From positions 33,949,212 through 34,013,211 of the forward strand of contig OY282609.1 in assembly GCA_958298945.1 (NCBI GenBank): a stretch of DNA of 64,000 nucleotides. The letters are read 5' to 3'. Positions 1 through 11,600 of this stretch are shown piece by piece. The position numbers and the translations under genes were made by a program. The stretch's first letter is position 1, and every line of letters begins with the position of its first letter. This DNA comes from Atherix ibis (lineage: Eukaryota > Arthropoda > Insecta > Diptera > Athericidae). Below the pieces are notes generated by a model. It was not told the DNA's origin, ran no database searches, and saw nothing but the letters and a program-made list of their open reading frames with translations.

Positions 1-1145
1 ATAAAATAGAACATTTTCTCAAAATTTGTACTCTAATAAATTTACTTTTTATGTACTTCAGGATATTATATACTTTTTTAATCAAAATCCGTATTATAAT
101 TATGGATATAGTCAAATTTTGTTTACTTTGATAGAAGTATTTGTTCACATTAATATAATAGGATTTTCAATTAAATGGTAACATTTTCATAATGAGCGAA
201 ATTAAAATAATCGCTTATTTTGACATTTTAGTGTAGTTTTTTTGATTATCGACTGACTTTATTCTTAATAGAGTATAATCTTGAACGACATGAAATCTAA
301 CAAGTGGTGAACTCTTATCTAAAATTACGAGTAGCTTTGAACTGTTACAAGTCATCAAATAAATGGTTTATGGTATTTAGTTGTTGACATAACCAACTGG
401 GAAGCTCTAAAACTAAATGTTCAAATTAAATATGTATGCTTTTTAAAAGGATCGATTAAATTGACAACAAGGCAAATGTATTCCTGTGTAATGTATGGTA
501 GCTGTTTTAATTCTGATTGTAATTATTTTCGTGCAAACATTACCTTGAACAAAAAGACGGAGACTAAGAAAAATAATAAGAAAGTAAAATCCAATTAGAC
601 TCTAAGAAATCTACTCAATAGCAATAAATATAATGATATTATTTTGTAACACAGTATATTGACAGATTTTATATTAAATTTCAGAATTCTAATACCTGTC
701 AGAGATTAGATGATTTGTAAAATGTTATTTAATCCATATTGTATCTACTTTAAGATTTATGAATAAGTATACATATTTTATATTGTCATTATATTGTATT
801 AATTATATTAGATAATATTTTAAAAATATTAAAGTATATTTTACACTTACTGTAGAAGTATTACTATTCTTTATAAATTATTTGTGGTTTTCACTTAGAG
901 AAGAACCAAAACCGCAAGAAAATGGGAATTTTCACAAATTCTTTCTGATAAAGAGTTAAAACTCTGAGAAATTGCTAGCCTTATAAATTTAAATTTTTAA
1001 GCAATTAACTTATCATCAAATGTCTTGTAATTTATTTCGAGCGACTAATTAATAGCAATTAAAAACACGCTTATTGTTAACAAAAATATTTATAACAGTT
1101 TTATTAATTTTATAAAGTTATTTTTATAATTATGTTTTTATTTTT
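1..1145. other. AT-rich intronic/intergenic DNA, nothing recognised
   Basis: No ORF, RNA gene or transposon motif is recognisable here. The stretch is very AT-rich with short A and T runs. It is presumably part of the intron upstream of the exon at 8554. Confidence 0.5.
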
Positions 1146-1490
1146 ACAGAGAAATCTCAACACATTATAAGTCCATAGGTTCTTCACTCTTTCAGAAGTT
1201 AAATCAACAATAGATCACCTACCAAACATAACAAGCCTGATAACTTCGGAAATATTGAAACAAATATCCAAAATGACCGTCTTCCTGATAACATCATATT
1301 TTCTTTCCATTTGGGAGTTTTTCATCATCAAAATTATCCCAAAAGCCAACAAACACAAAAACCTTCATATAGACTTATAAGCCACCTTTCCTTGAAAAAC
1401 AAACCTTAAAATGTCTCCAATCTATAATTGAAAATGAGAGTGTGATTCATCTGCATCAGTTTGAAATTATGCTTAGATTATATCGTTTAT
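1146..1490 (+). pseudogene. Jockey-type non-LTR retrotransposon RT fragment
   Basis: The translation reads VKSTIDHLPN, then TSEILKQISKM, then a decayed FFIIKIIPKANK and a broken IIENESVIHLHQF. This is the order of the N-terminal reverse-transcriptase region in Jockey-clade elements, where an EVK..I..L segment is followed by an I.IPKP-type motif and an I.P.HQFGFR-type motif. The catalytic part is missing and stops interrupt the frame, so this is a dead fragment. The family is inferred from motif order and from likeness to the clearer copy at 53755-54950. Confidence 0.6.
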
Positions 1491-1563
1491 GCAGTGCAAA
1501 ATTTAAAAGAGAAATTTTCCATGTAAAAAATTTTGCTCGTGCATGAGTTTGTGCAAACAAAAA

Positions 1564-1653
1564 TCGTGCATTGTACGAGTAGTCTAATCATTGCTTGAGT
1601 ATATATCTGCACGAACAACGTTCAAAATTCGTGCATTGTACGAGTAGTCTATT
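1564..1653. repeat. Short direct repeat, period about 65 bp
   Basis: The string TCGTGCATTGTACGAGTAGT occurs at 1564 and again at 1629. Related TCGTGCA and TACGAG words continue to about 1760 and reappear near 2770-2870. This may be a decayed repeat family; no coding content is seen. Confidence 0.6.
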
Positions 1654-2289
1654 TATAGTGTAATTGCTTGAATAATTAGCGATGCACGAGTAATTTACGC
1701 GAGCAAAAAGGAATTTTAACATGTTGAAATATATTTTTGATCGTGCAAACGGTTCATGATTTTTTTTTATTGGTGAATTCTCTAGTTGATCGCTACTGTT
1801 CTTATTTTATTTACTCTGTATTATAAGTGACTTTACATTAATTGATTAATTTTGATTAAAATCAAACGGTTTATTTATTTTGGTACACATTTAATTCACC
1901 ATATTATTTTCGACAACAATATTTCATATAGAAAATCTACATTATTTATATTTTATACAATGTTATTTTTCATTTTTAGAATCAGCATTTTCATTTTTAA
2001 AATCAACACTAGTTTTTGTCACTTTATTTTTAAATTTGTATCAGATAACCTTCATTTTGCATATATCAAAATAGATTTAAATTATAAATAATAAATAATC
2101 AAGTTATCAATTAAATAAAATTTATCCTATATAAATTAAATACACATAAATGAATATGCAGGCATAGAGTAAATATTGAAACTGTCAAATGTAAAAATAA
2201 ATGACGTGAATTTTGACATTTGATAGCATTGATATTTTGACATTTGACAACTGCAACGAGTATTATGAAAGACGTCATATGTAATATAT

Positions 2290-2712
2290 TATTACGATCT
2301 TACGTAGATTAAATGGATGGCGCAACATACTGTTTTTGTTTATTTAGATTTTTCTTTATTTAACTAAGTTATATTTCACTAATAGTTCACAAGTGTTTGT
2401 TGGCTTAGGACGCTCGAATCCTAATTGAATCTTTATCGCTGTATACATATGTCCACTTTATACTGTATTTCTACGATCTAACTTTATACACAGGCCACTT
2501 AAATAACGTTTCTCGGTTACATTTTCCAACTTTATTCGTCATTCGCTCTATTGCCGACTTTAACCAGTCATTGCTGAATCGCTGTTCAGACCGTAATTAT
2601 TCTTCTAGAACATTTCGGAATCGAACTTATACTCTAAAATTCTCTGGAACGACTCTTCTAGAATCTTCTAGAACAGAACATGGCAGAGGCTGACGCAATG
2701 TATGGGTTAACA
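2290..2712 (-). mobile_element. Solo LTR of a Gypsy-type retrotransposon
   Basis: The reverse complement matches the 3' LTR at 20617-21151. Shared stretches include the GAAATATAACTTAGT...AAATAAAGAAAAA..CTAAATAAACAAAAACA block, the AATGACTGGTTAAAGT-type words and the TTCTAGAA array. Read on the minus strand it starts TGTTAA and ends near TCGTAATA, close to the TGTTACG...CGTAACA ends of the other copy. No internal retroviral sequence lies on either side, so it looks like a solo LTR left by recombination. A clean 4-bp target duplication is not visible (ATAT versus TAAT). Confidence 0.75.
2656..2673 (+). promoter_or_regulatory. Heat-shock-element-like array in the solo LTR
   Basis: TTCTAGAATCTTCTAGAA fits four alternating TTC/GAA units at 5-bp spacing, which is the consensus of the HSF binding site. 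A GAAC and further TTCTAGAA words lie within 60 bp. Function is inferred only from the motif. Confidence 0.5.
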
Positions 2713-2885
2713 TAATTTCCACTTCTCCAAGCTTGCCACGAGCAAAAGTTGCTCGTTCTCGAAAATAAATCGTGCAATTACACGATCACCTTAATCGAGC
2801 ATCTGTTTGTAGAGTAGTTGACAGCGAACCATTTGCAGTTTAAAATCGTACATTGCACGAACTGTATTATCTAACCTTTAGAACC

Positions 2886-3220
2886 GAGTATTATCTAACC
2901 TGCTTTGGAAGCTGCAGTACTCTTACCTTCTGGTTATTTCCACAACCTGAAATCCTATCTCTCAGACCAATGTTTTTAGGTAGCTGAAAATATTGATTAT
3001 TCTGAAAATTATCCTGTATCCGCCGATGTTCCTCAGGGTAGTATCCTACGCCTTTATAACATTTACAACCACGATATTCCTTTGCACAATAATACAATAA
3101 TATGGTAACCGACGATTCAGTTATCTTTACACATCATAAAGATCTTACCACATCCACCAGTATTTTACAGAACCACAAAATTTTCTTAGAAGCCTTGGTC
3201 AAAAGGCGGAGGTAACATTG
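2886..3220 (+). pseudogene. Jockey-type RT fragment
   Basis: The plus-strand translation reads YFHNLKSYLSDQCF, then a decayed VSADVPQGSIL, then NIYNHDIPLHNN. This corresponds to the RT fingers/palm segment (SYLSDR.F ... GVPQGS.LGP.LYNIY..DIP) of Jockey-clade elements. The catalytic YADD that should follow reads *PTIQ and is lost. It is a short dead piece with the same orientation as the fragment at 1146 but from further downstream in the RT. Confidence 0.65.
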
Positions 3221-5201
3221 ATTGGTCTTTTCCCCCACATGTCTTCATGTCCTTCTATTTTCGTTCAAAAAAAAATCTGTGTGTTACAAATTGTATATAA
3301 TTGTAGATAATATTTTTTATGAAAGTGAAATCAATTATAAATTTGCACAATAGTATTCCTTAAAAAATATAGTTTATTAATCAAATAATAATCCAAACGT
3401 CAACTTCAAAATGAATATTTCAAATTGAATATTTCGAATTATAATTGGTTTTTCTTATTGTTAAAATTAATAAAAAATATATGATATATTAGAATATACT
3501 CACACTATTATTTAAATTAAATTAAAGAGTAGCTATTGTGTGATGAATAACACTTTAGAAAAACCTAAGCAGGCTACTCATCTAAAACTTGTCGAGAACA
3601 ACAGACGCATACTTGAGAATACATAAAATATGACTGGAGAGTTTTACGAATAGAGACAAGGTCAAGTGATAGTTGTATTAATACTATGCAAAGTTCATTA
3701 ACAATAGAAAATCATCTTAAGGTCTAGGAGTAGATTTCAAGTGTCTGTTGAAGAAATTAAAATTATGTAAAATTTCAATAGGGTTTCTTTTTTAACAATT
3801 CCATACTTTCCATAAAAGATGAGTTTGATAAAATTGATTTAAAAAAAAAATAGAATATTAAAACTGAGAAGAGTCCTTTTTGTGAGAGTCTCTTTTATGT
3901 ATACTAAAATGGAGATTATGATGGTCAAATGGAAAGAGATTCTATGGTCAAATTAAAATCTTGCACTGTAATCCACAAAACGTTGTAAGGTTTTTTCGCT
4001 TATAAGAATTCATTCTATTGAAAGCTCAAAATATTATTTTATTTGATTAAATTAAAATAAATATAAAAATTATAAAAATATCATCTAATTTTGATTTTTA
4101 ATATTTGCGAAATATTTATAGAAATGTTAGATGTAAGGATAAAAATTTCAGCAAAGCATCTTTTCTTATAATATTATTATGATTTCATATTTAAAAAAAA
4201 ACCGTTTTATTTAGAATAGACAAGCATAATATTACAGAAAGCTATTCGAGTTATCTTTTCAAAAAAAAAAATATCCTTAACAAACTGAGAAATAATAAAT
4301 GGTTTACAATTGAAAAGTCTTTCAATTGAAACGATAAAATATCAGAAATTATTTGCAGACAAAATAATCAATTGTCAGATTAAAGAAAAACGGAAAAATA
4401 TAAAAGTTGTTTGCCCACACAACAACTGTTGAAATCGCTCGGAGGTGTCAATGAAGGTGGAAGAAAGCTTTTGGGCAGGAAGCTATGAAAAATTGATGTC
4501 GGTATTTTGTACAATACTTTAAATGGCAGGCGCACATTATATAAGGTTACGTAATTGAACATAAAGTAGTTACAAATAAGTTTGTATAAGATATTAAGTG
4601 TGGGTGAAATGCTTTGTACACTTCCTAATATGATGATATGTTCTTATTGTTAAAGTGAAGAATTGTTAATCGGTTGAAAAACATGCCATTGCAAGCATTG
4701 TGGTTAAGTCATCCAGGTAACCAACAAATTTTGGCAGGAAGTTGTGTAATGTGAAAAGGTGGTCAAAGTCCTTTTGTTGAATGGACAACAATCGCTTTTA
4801 ACAATTGCACAGTACCTAAACACAATAATTACTCCTACTCATGGTAGACTGAAAATAAAGTATGCAAGTAGGCGTATATGCATATTAGCATCATCCAATA
4901 GGTAGTTGTGCATTTAGATTGAAGAATTTCTCAAATAAATAGAAAACTTAAATTCATAGGGTAAATAGTAAACCTAATTTATCTTTATGATAAATAATTT
5001 TAAATTGTATTTTTTTTCTTCCCTATAAGATTTTTTTTTAATCGACATGAATTAGTAACATTTTTATCACCTTAGAGGTAATATTAAATATATTTATTAT
5101 TTACTTATATTTGCTAAAATACCAGGATAAAAAAAATAAATAATAGTTGTTCATCTATGTTTAGTTTCATTTATTTTTATTAAAAGTATTGGCTTATATT
5201 A
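3221..5201. other. AT-rich DNA, nothing recognised
   Basis: Only short open frames with low-complexity translations are present. 4430-4860 is slightly richer in GC but encodes nothing I recognise. Confidence 0.4.
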
Positions 5202-6455
5202 CTGGATTGTCCGGAAAGTAATTTCGTTTTTTCCCAACAGAGGACTTAATTGTATTTTTTTCACTACTTACTTCACACTTAAGCCGTATAGTCATATGTA
5301 TTTTGATAGCTGATATAGGAAGGCTTGATTCTGCATAGTAGTTTTTGGTTAATACCCTTTTAAATATGGAAAGTGAGAAACAGTATTTTCGGCATATTTT
5401 ACTTTTTTACTATATACACTATGTAGAAAAGATAAAAATGCTGTTCAAGCAAGAAAAAAATTATCCGATGTGTATGGAGAAGATGTGTTAAGTAAGCGCC
5501 AGTGCCAAAACTGGTTTGCAAAATTTCGATCCGGCAATTTTGATCTCGAAGATGCACCACGTTCTGGAAGGCCAGTTGAAGCTGATGAAGACACAATAAA
5601 GGCATTAGTTGATGGAAACCGCCGAATAACAACTCTTGAGATCGCTGAGAGATTAAATTTATCGAATTCGATCGTTCATGATCATTTGAAACGGTTAGGT
5701 TTAATCTCAAAGCTCGACATATGGGTTCCTCATCTTCTTACGGAAAAAATTCGTGCCGTCGCATTGACGTGTGTGATTTGCTTCTCAAACGCCAAGAAAA
5801 TAATATATTTTTGAAGCATATCATCACTGGGGACGAGAAATGGATTATCTACAACAATGTTAAGCGCAAAAGATGAACCGGTTCAAAGCACTTCGAAAGC
5901 CAATATTCATCAAAAAAAAGGTTATGTTATCTGTTTGGTGGAATTTCAAAGGAATCGTTTATTTTAAGCTTCTACCGAGCAACACAACGATCAATTCTGA
6001 AGTGTACTAACATCAGTTGGACAAATTGAATAATTCACTTCAAGAAAAAAGGGCAGAATTGGTCAATAGGAAAGGTATAGTGTTCCAACAGTATAATGTG
6101 AAACCACATACAAGTTTGACCACTCGGAAAAACCTTTAAAGTGTAGGTGGGATATATTGCCACACCCACCATACTCTGCAGACCTAGCACCTTTCGATTA
6201 TCATTTGTTCCGGTCTTTACAAAATTTTTTAGACGGTTTAATTCAAATGAGGGGGTCAAAAATCACTTGGATCAGTTTTTTGCCAGCAAAGAACAAATAT
6301 TCTATGAGCGTGGAATCATGATACTGCCAGAAAGATGGCAAAGGGTATTGGATCAGACTGGATAATATTTAATTGAATAAAATATTAATTCACTAATTAA
6401 AGATAGTTTAATCTTTAATAAAATATTAATTCACTAATCAAGATAGTTCTAGTAT
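5202..6455 (+). mobile_element. Mariner family 1, copy A (decayed)
   Basis: The left end CTGGATTGTCCGGAAAGTAA matches the terminal inverted repeat of the better copies at 33760 and 40676. The 3' terminal repeat is missing. It is replaced by a duplicated segment with period about 41 bp at 6377-6450 (AAATATTAATTCACTAAT twice). A transposase pseudogene fills the middle. The element could not be mobilised without its 3' end. Confidence 0.8.
5366..6380 (+). pseudogene. Mariner (DD34D-type) transposase, family 1 copy A
   Basis: The likely start MESEKQYFRHILLFYY is at 5366. The helix-turn-helix half is readable at 5470-5760 (QCQNWFAKFRSGNFDLEDAP, then SGRPVEADEDTIKAL, then WVPHLLTEK). The catalytic half follows with frameshifts: GDEKWIIYNN near 5830, a degraded QQYNVKPHTS near 6090 and DLAPFDYHLFRSL near 6180, ending with FASKEQIFYERGIM and ERWQRVLDQTG. 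The second catalytic Asp of the mariner triad is Tyr here (QQYN). Frameshifts near 5750, 5870 and 6140 and several stops make it non-functional. The family assignment is firm from motif order. Confidence 0.85.
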
Positions 6456-6879
6456 TTTTATTATAAATGACTGATTATCCATTAAGCTATTAAATAATAT
6501 CATCTGATTTAGTGACACTAGAATGACTAAGTTTTTTGCGCAGCAGTCTTGAGTTTGAAGTCAGCAAGTGGTGCCCATTTAGTTGCTGCCAAGTGGCTTG
6601 AGTCGTCGTTGCGCTTGGAATTACCATTTCAGTCAAAATGTGACTTCAACTTACTTACGCATTCTGTCAGACACCGGATACCCACGTATCCTTTAGAATC
6701 GAGTTGACGATACATTATCGGGTCAAAAACTCCATATGTGTAGGTTTATATAATTTCATAAAATTGAATTCACGAGGCTTCTATGATTAATACCTGGCTT
6801 TGACAAGAAAAAACGATTTTTATGTGAAAAATTCATGTTAAAATTCGATTCTATTCAAATTCATGTACTATTTTATATC
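6456..6879. other. Non-coding DNA with one possible dispersed repeat
   Basis: No gene is seen. 6587-6640 (TGCCAAGTGGCTTGAGTCGTCG...) resembles 59757-59805, which suggests a short dispersed repeat. Confidence 0.4.
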
Positions 6880-7320
6880 GTAATTAAAAAGTGTGATTTG
6901 TTGAACTCTTCAAAAGCAGTTATAAGAACTCATTTTTGGTCAGGTGCTAGCAAACGCAGCAGCAATCTCGTCAATAGCTTTCTGATGCCAAAAATTGTAC
7001 GTAAAATTTGTCAGGTCTCTTATATACTTTCACCCGAGGTTTTTTTAAAAACAATATCATGGTTTTTTTAATCACTTCTGATGTGGTGACCTCATTAAGA
7101 CGATCTGAACGTTCTTCATCAAAAATGATTGTACGGGCGCGTTTAATTTTATCTGTACAATTTTTTATGGCCAATAACGAAGGTTCAGAGTTCCGATAAA
7201 CTTTGCTAAGTTACCCTTCCATCTCATCATTCGTTTTGTTTTTCAAAAACAAATATTTTATCACTGCTCGATTTTTGATTTTTTCCCTTATTGTTATATC
7301 ACAAAAGTTGTTCTCTTTAA
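6880..7320 (-). pseudogene. Mariner-like transposase N-terminal fragment (distinct family)
   Basis: The minus-strand translation gives KNRAVIKYLFLKNKTNDEME, a stop, KVYRNSEPSLLAIKNCTDKI, then RARTIIFDEERSDRLNEVTT. This is the helix-turn-helix N-terminus of a mariner-type transposase (pattern IFDEERSGRP.EVTT). It differs from the other three families in this window. No catalytic domain or terminal repeats are recognisable. The downstream part is scrambled around 6900-7030. Confidence 0.6.
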
Positions 7321-8553
7321 ATGACTATCAATCGTAAACTAAATGACGTATGTAGATGCTTGAAAATTTGACAGGGGGTTCTTGTGAAAGGTAACATATA
7401 AGAAAAATAGATTTGGTAGCACCATGTCTTATCAAGGATTAGTTATTAATCATACAACCGTCGTAGCATTTTGCACAAGTGTTTTGTCATCGTTTATGCG
7501 TTTATTTTGGATATTATCAGTATCAAATCGGATAAAACTAAGTATTTTCTAAAATCTGTTCATTTCTCTGAATGAAATATAAATACTTAATCTTATGCAT
7601 ATCTTTTGATATGCATAAAATTATTTCGATTCACATTTTTCCACACGATATGCTATTTTTGAAGAATTCTGCTGGTTGTATTTTTTATATATCGAAGTTG
7701 GTTTTTTATTTGTGTGACGTACGCTAATATCGGTAATTTTATTCGTAAAACAATACTACAATTTAGCCATAACTGATTGTGTTTCGGTACTTTTTGGGCG
7801 ACTACATTTCTGACGCATAATGTTGCGAACTGAAGGTTGATGAGCAAGAGAAGTTGGTGATCTACTCTATTCCGTTTGGTCTTTGCATACTCTGAAGATA
7901 TATTAGATTCTACAATTCCACCAATTGTTCGTCGTTATCATCGACATCCAGTGTGCTGTTTCGATTTTCCATGACTTCATCTTCGTCAGAAATTTCATTA
8001 TCTACTTTTAAGCGATCTTTTGGTAAATGAAACCATTTTAATTCGCAACAATTCCCCGTATATTATAGTTCCATTAATTTCTTATTTATTTTTTTTTGTT
8101 TTCGGTAAAAATTTCACTATGCTTAAAATATAATTAACAAATATTTTACCAGAACTGTTTGAACGTTTTCACTGAGAGATCTCTCATGTCATAAAGGAAA
8201 AGAATCTTAACTTTAATGTTATTTTGTGCGAATTATAGACGCTTCATTTTATTTTAAAAGTTTTTTGTTGTTGAAAAACTAATGTCGATACGTTATGTTG
8301 ACAATATTGATGTATAAATTACAATAAAATACAAGTAAGGTAATAAACTAGCTTATTATTACAGGTGATTACGGCGATATTCAATGATTTCTAAAATATT
8401 TTTTAAATCTTATGTAAAATTTGTAATTAAAACTCACTATTGTTCTAGTCAGTAAATATTGTGAAAATTCTGCGATAATACCATATTAAATATATTTAAA
8501 TAAAAAAAATATTGTTATAGAGTTTTTAACTAATTTTCAATTTCTTATTATAG
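7321..8553. other. Intronic DNA upstream of alpha2-delta exon
   Basis: No gene is seen. A perfect 11-bp inverted repeat with a 4-nt loop (TTATGCATATC/GATATGCATAA) lies at 7593-7618. 8530-8553 holds the probable branch site (CTAAT) and pyrimidine-rich acceptor tract of the following exon. Confidence 0.5.
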
Positions 8554-8635
8554 AGTTCGGAACTGGGCTTTGAAATTTGGTGTTGATTTATGGGAATTTG
8601 GCCGACAATTTACTAAAATGAATGACATTAAAAAT
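8554..8635 (+). CDS. Exon of voltage-gated calcium channel alpha2-delta subunit
   Basis: An internal exon of 82 nt. It follows the acceptor TTTCTTATTATAG and ends at the donor AAT|GTAAGT. The frame gives VRNWALKFGVDLWEFG then RQFTKMNDIKN, with one leading base completing a split codon (acceptor phase 2, donor phase 0). This resembles the N-terminal segment just after the signal peptide in alpha2-delta proteins, where vertebrate members have a related I..WV..M...L segment. Alpha2-delta is an extracellular, membrane-anchored auxiliary subunit that promotes surface delivery and synaptic placement of CaV channels. Similarity to the Drosophila stj group is my recollection, not a search result, so the exact paralogue is uncertain. 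The next exon is 33.7 kb away and in phase. Confidence 0.75.
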
Positions 8636-11600
8636 GTAAGTATATTTTTATATTTTATTAATTAAATTAAATCTGAATTACTTATTAAATAAAAAATAAA
8701 ATTAATAAAAATTACATGCATTTTATCTTTTGATTTTTATTATTTTTATGTAAAAATACCATATTTTTATAGAAAAAATACTCAATATATTTTTTAATGC
8801 AAAAAAAAACGAACTATAGATTAATAGAATTTTTATTGAACAATAAGAAAATAAATAATAATCGTTTGATAGTGTAAAAGATTTAAAATGGCTAATTATG
8901 GCACCACCATTAAATCTATGTAAGTATGGTAAAATTTAAATTAATAAAATGGCCTGCTAAAAATAGATAAGCTCGATGACATCATAATGTCACATGGGGG
9001 TTTTCAATTTTCCTTGATTTCATTTAATTACAAAATGACATCGTATGACAAGTGTGTAGTAACTAAGTTAATAGTGCCGATGGTGTCGTTGTTGATCACA
9101 CCTCCTATTCTTGGCGTAGTTACCCCATCAATGTTATCTTATATATACGTCTCGCCTTTTATGAACTATCATTTCGGATAGGAAATTCTAACATTCGCAT
9201 TTGCATATATTCCTCAGTATCAGTATGAGTAGTAGCATAAATATAAAATGGTATTTGTCATTTAGTAGATTTTGTATTTCTTATATACACACACACATAT
9301 ATATATATATATAGTATATATAAATATATATCATAATATATCCATAATCATGGATGGATGTTTGAGTGTATACCATGCCCACAATATTGTATAACCGTTG
9401 GGCGAACGTTCTTTTACGAGTTTCTATGCTCTGTTTATCGCCCTTTTATATTCAACCCTTTCGCTGGATAGTTGTGCTCTAAGAAAAGCGGGTGTCGAAT
9501 CACACAGGAATTGTTACCTCCAAGTCAGTACAGAAAGGCTTTCATCTCAGACATGGTGATAAGAAAACTTTTGCCTCAGATTGCATTTTGACATCGGAAT
9601 ACTTTCGAAGGACTTCGAAAAAGCCGAACACATGGGTATACTAGTTCATAAATTGAAAACTGGGTTACGATACTATCATACCCCATAAATAATTCTGTTT
9701 TCCATTCTTCCAATCATGCTTCAAAAAAAAAAAAACAACAACAATTTTCTTTATGACAACCATGAATGAGTTTACTATAATTACTATAACTATCATTGAA
9801 TAATGTTTTTTATATAAATAGAATATAAAGATTTTTAATGCTAATAAAAATTAAATAATATTATACTATTTTTTATGGATAAAACAAAAAACCATATTAA
9901 GAGAATGTGAAAATACAATAGAAAATTATTTATATTATTGTAAAATTATTGGTACTATCAAATTTTTGAATATATTGTAGATACGAATATAAGAGGGTAT
10001 ATTAAGTATAATAAAAAGAGATTTTCAAGAATATTTCTGTATGTGAATAAAAAAAAACAACACAAAAATCTACATATATAAATTTTTTGAAATAAGAAAT
10101 TTTGTATATACACGTATATGCGTATTAATGTGATTATAAGTGAATTGTATTTTTTAATTTATATAAAAAAAAAAACAAATTCGAGAATAAAATGTTTTGG
10201 AAGTTTTCGCTTACAGAAAAATATCAAAATATGACTTTTTTTCCATAATATTATAAAATTGTTTCTAAACATGCAATAAAGATATTAAAGCATGAAACAA
10301 TTTTTTTTCTTATCTAATTTGAAGCGTAAGAAAAAATTGGATAATATACTTATTTTTAGTAAGTTATTAGATAAATATTATTTAAGAATAAAATGTATGA
10401 AAAAATACAATATGAAATTGTGTAATTTATTATGAACGTTTTAATAGGCATTAAAAGTGGTTTAAATGTTATGAAATTTTCTCTAATAACTAAATGTTAA
10501 TTTTTCTATTAACTGGAGTCCTATTTTAGATCGACTCAGGGTTAATAGTGTATTTACTAGAAGGTTTTCATATAAAATTACTTTGATTCGTTTTTATAGG
10601 TGTGTCTATAAGTATAACTATATAAGAAAATATCCAAAAAATCATTTTTTTAACTAATATCTATGAAAATATTGTATATTCGATATTTTTGAACGGAAAT
10701 CTAATATGTTTTATTTAATTCTGGCTTATTTTTAATATCAAGAATAATTTTTTTATGTATTTATATAAGGATTAAATATAAAGCATCTAATATTTATGAA
10801 TTATGGAAACAGAAACAGCCCATAGGTACGAGTACATACATTATCGACTTTCATCAGTTTGAATAACATTTATTGAATAAATAAAAAGGATTATATCGTT
10901 TTTGAAGATATTTTTTTACAATATTTTCATTTTACAAAAATATTTTATAAATTTTTTAATTAGTTAGATTGAACATTTTGATTATCGAAGTTTCTTTTTA
11001 AAAATACTTATAATTTCAAGTTTTCCGAAATATGTATTTAATTTGGAAATTTCCAATTTATATGACGTATTTTAATAAATCTTTTCAATAATCCTGATTT
11101 ATAATAATTCGTTATATTTTTTTTTTTTTTAGAGTAATATGGTATACAAGTGAGATAAAAAAAACTATTTCTTGAAATAGGATGACAGGTTTTTGGTAAA
11201 AGATTTTTCATTATTTTTCCAATTTTGTCACACTCTTACTCTTCTTGGTGAATTGAAGCTTTTTTGCTGTCAGGATTCAATTTTGCATGTGAAATATATG
11301 ACAATACTCGGTGAATGCCGACATTATTGATTTAGTTTGTGTTCATATTTGTTTAACTGTGTGTACGTGTAAAAAGCTTTATACAACTACTTCAACAAAT
11401 GATGTAGATACGAGTATAATAATGATGAAGATAGAAGGTGCTTTTCAAAAGCTAAATGTACACATTACTCGGAATAGTAGCATTATTCATAGGGGTGGTA
11501 TTGGTGGTGATGGTGATGATGGCGCGGTGGCCAATGTCCAAACTACGAGCATAAGCGGCGAATGAATATTACAGAATAGAAATATAGTTTGTAGAATCTA

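Noticed and set aside
11311..11565. 84-codon frame ending in a GGIGGDGDDG stretch
   Set aside because: The Gly/Asp run comes from a GGT/GAT simple repeat, and no homology is recognised.
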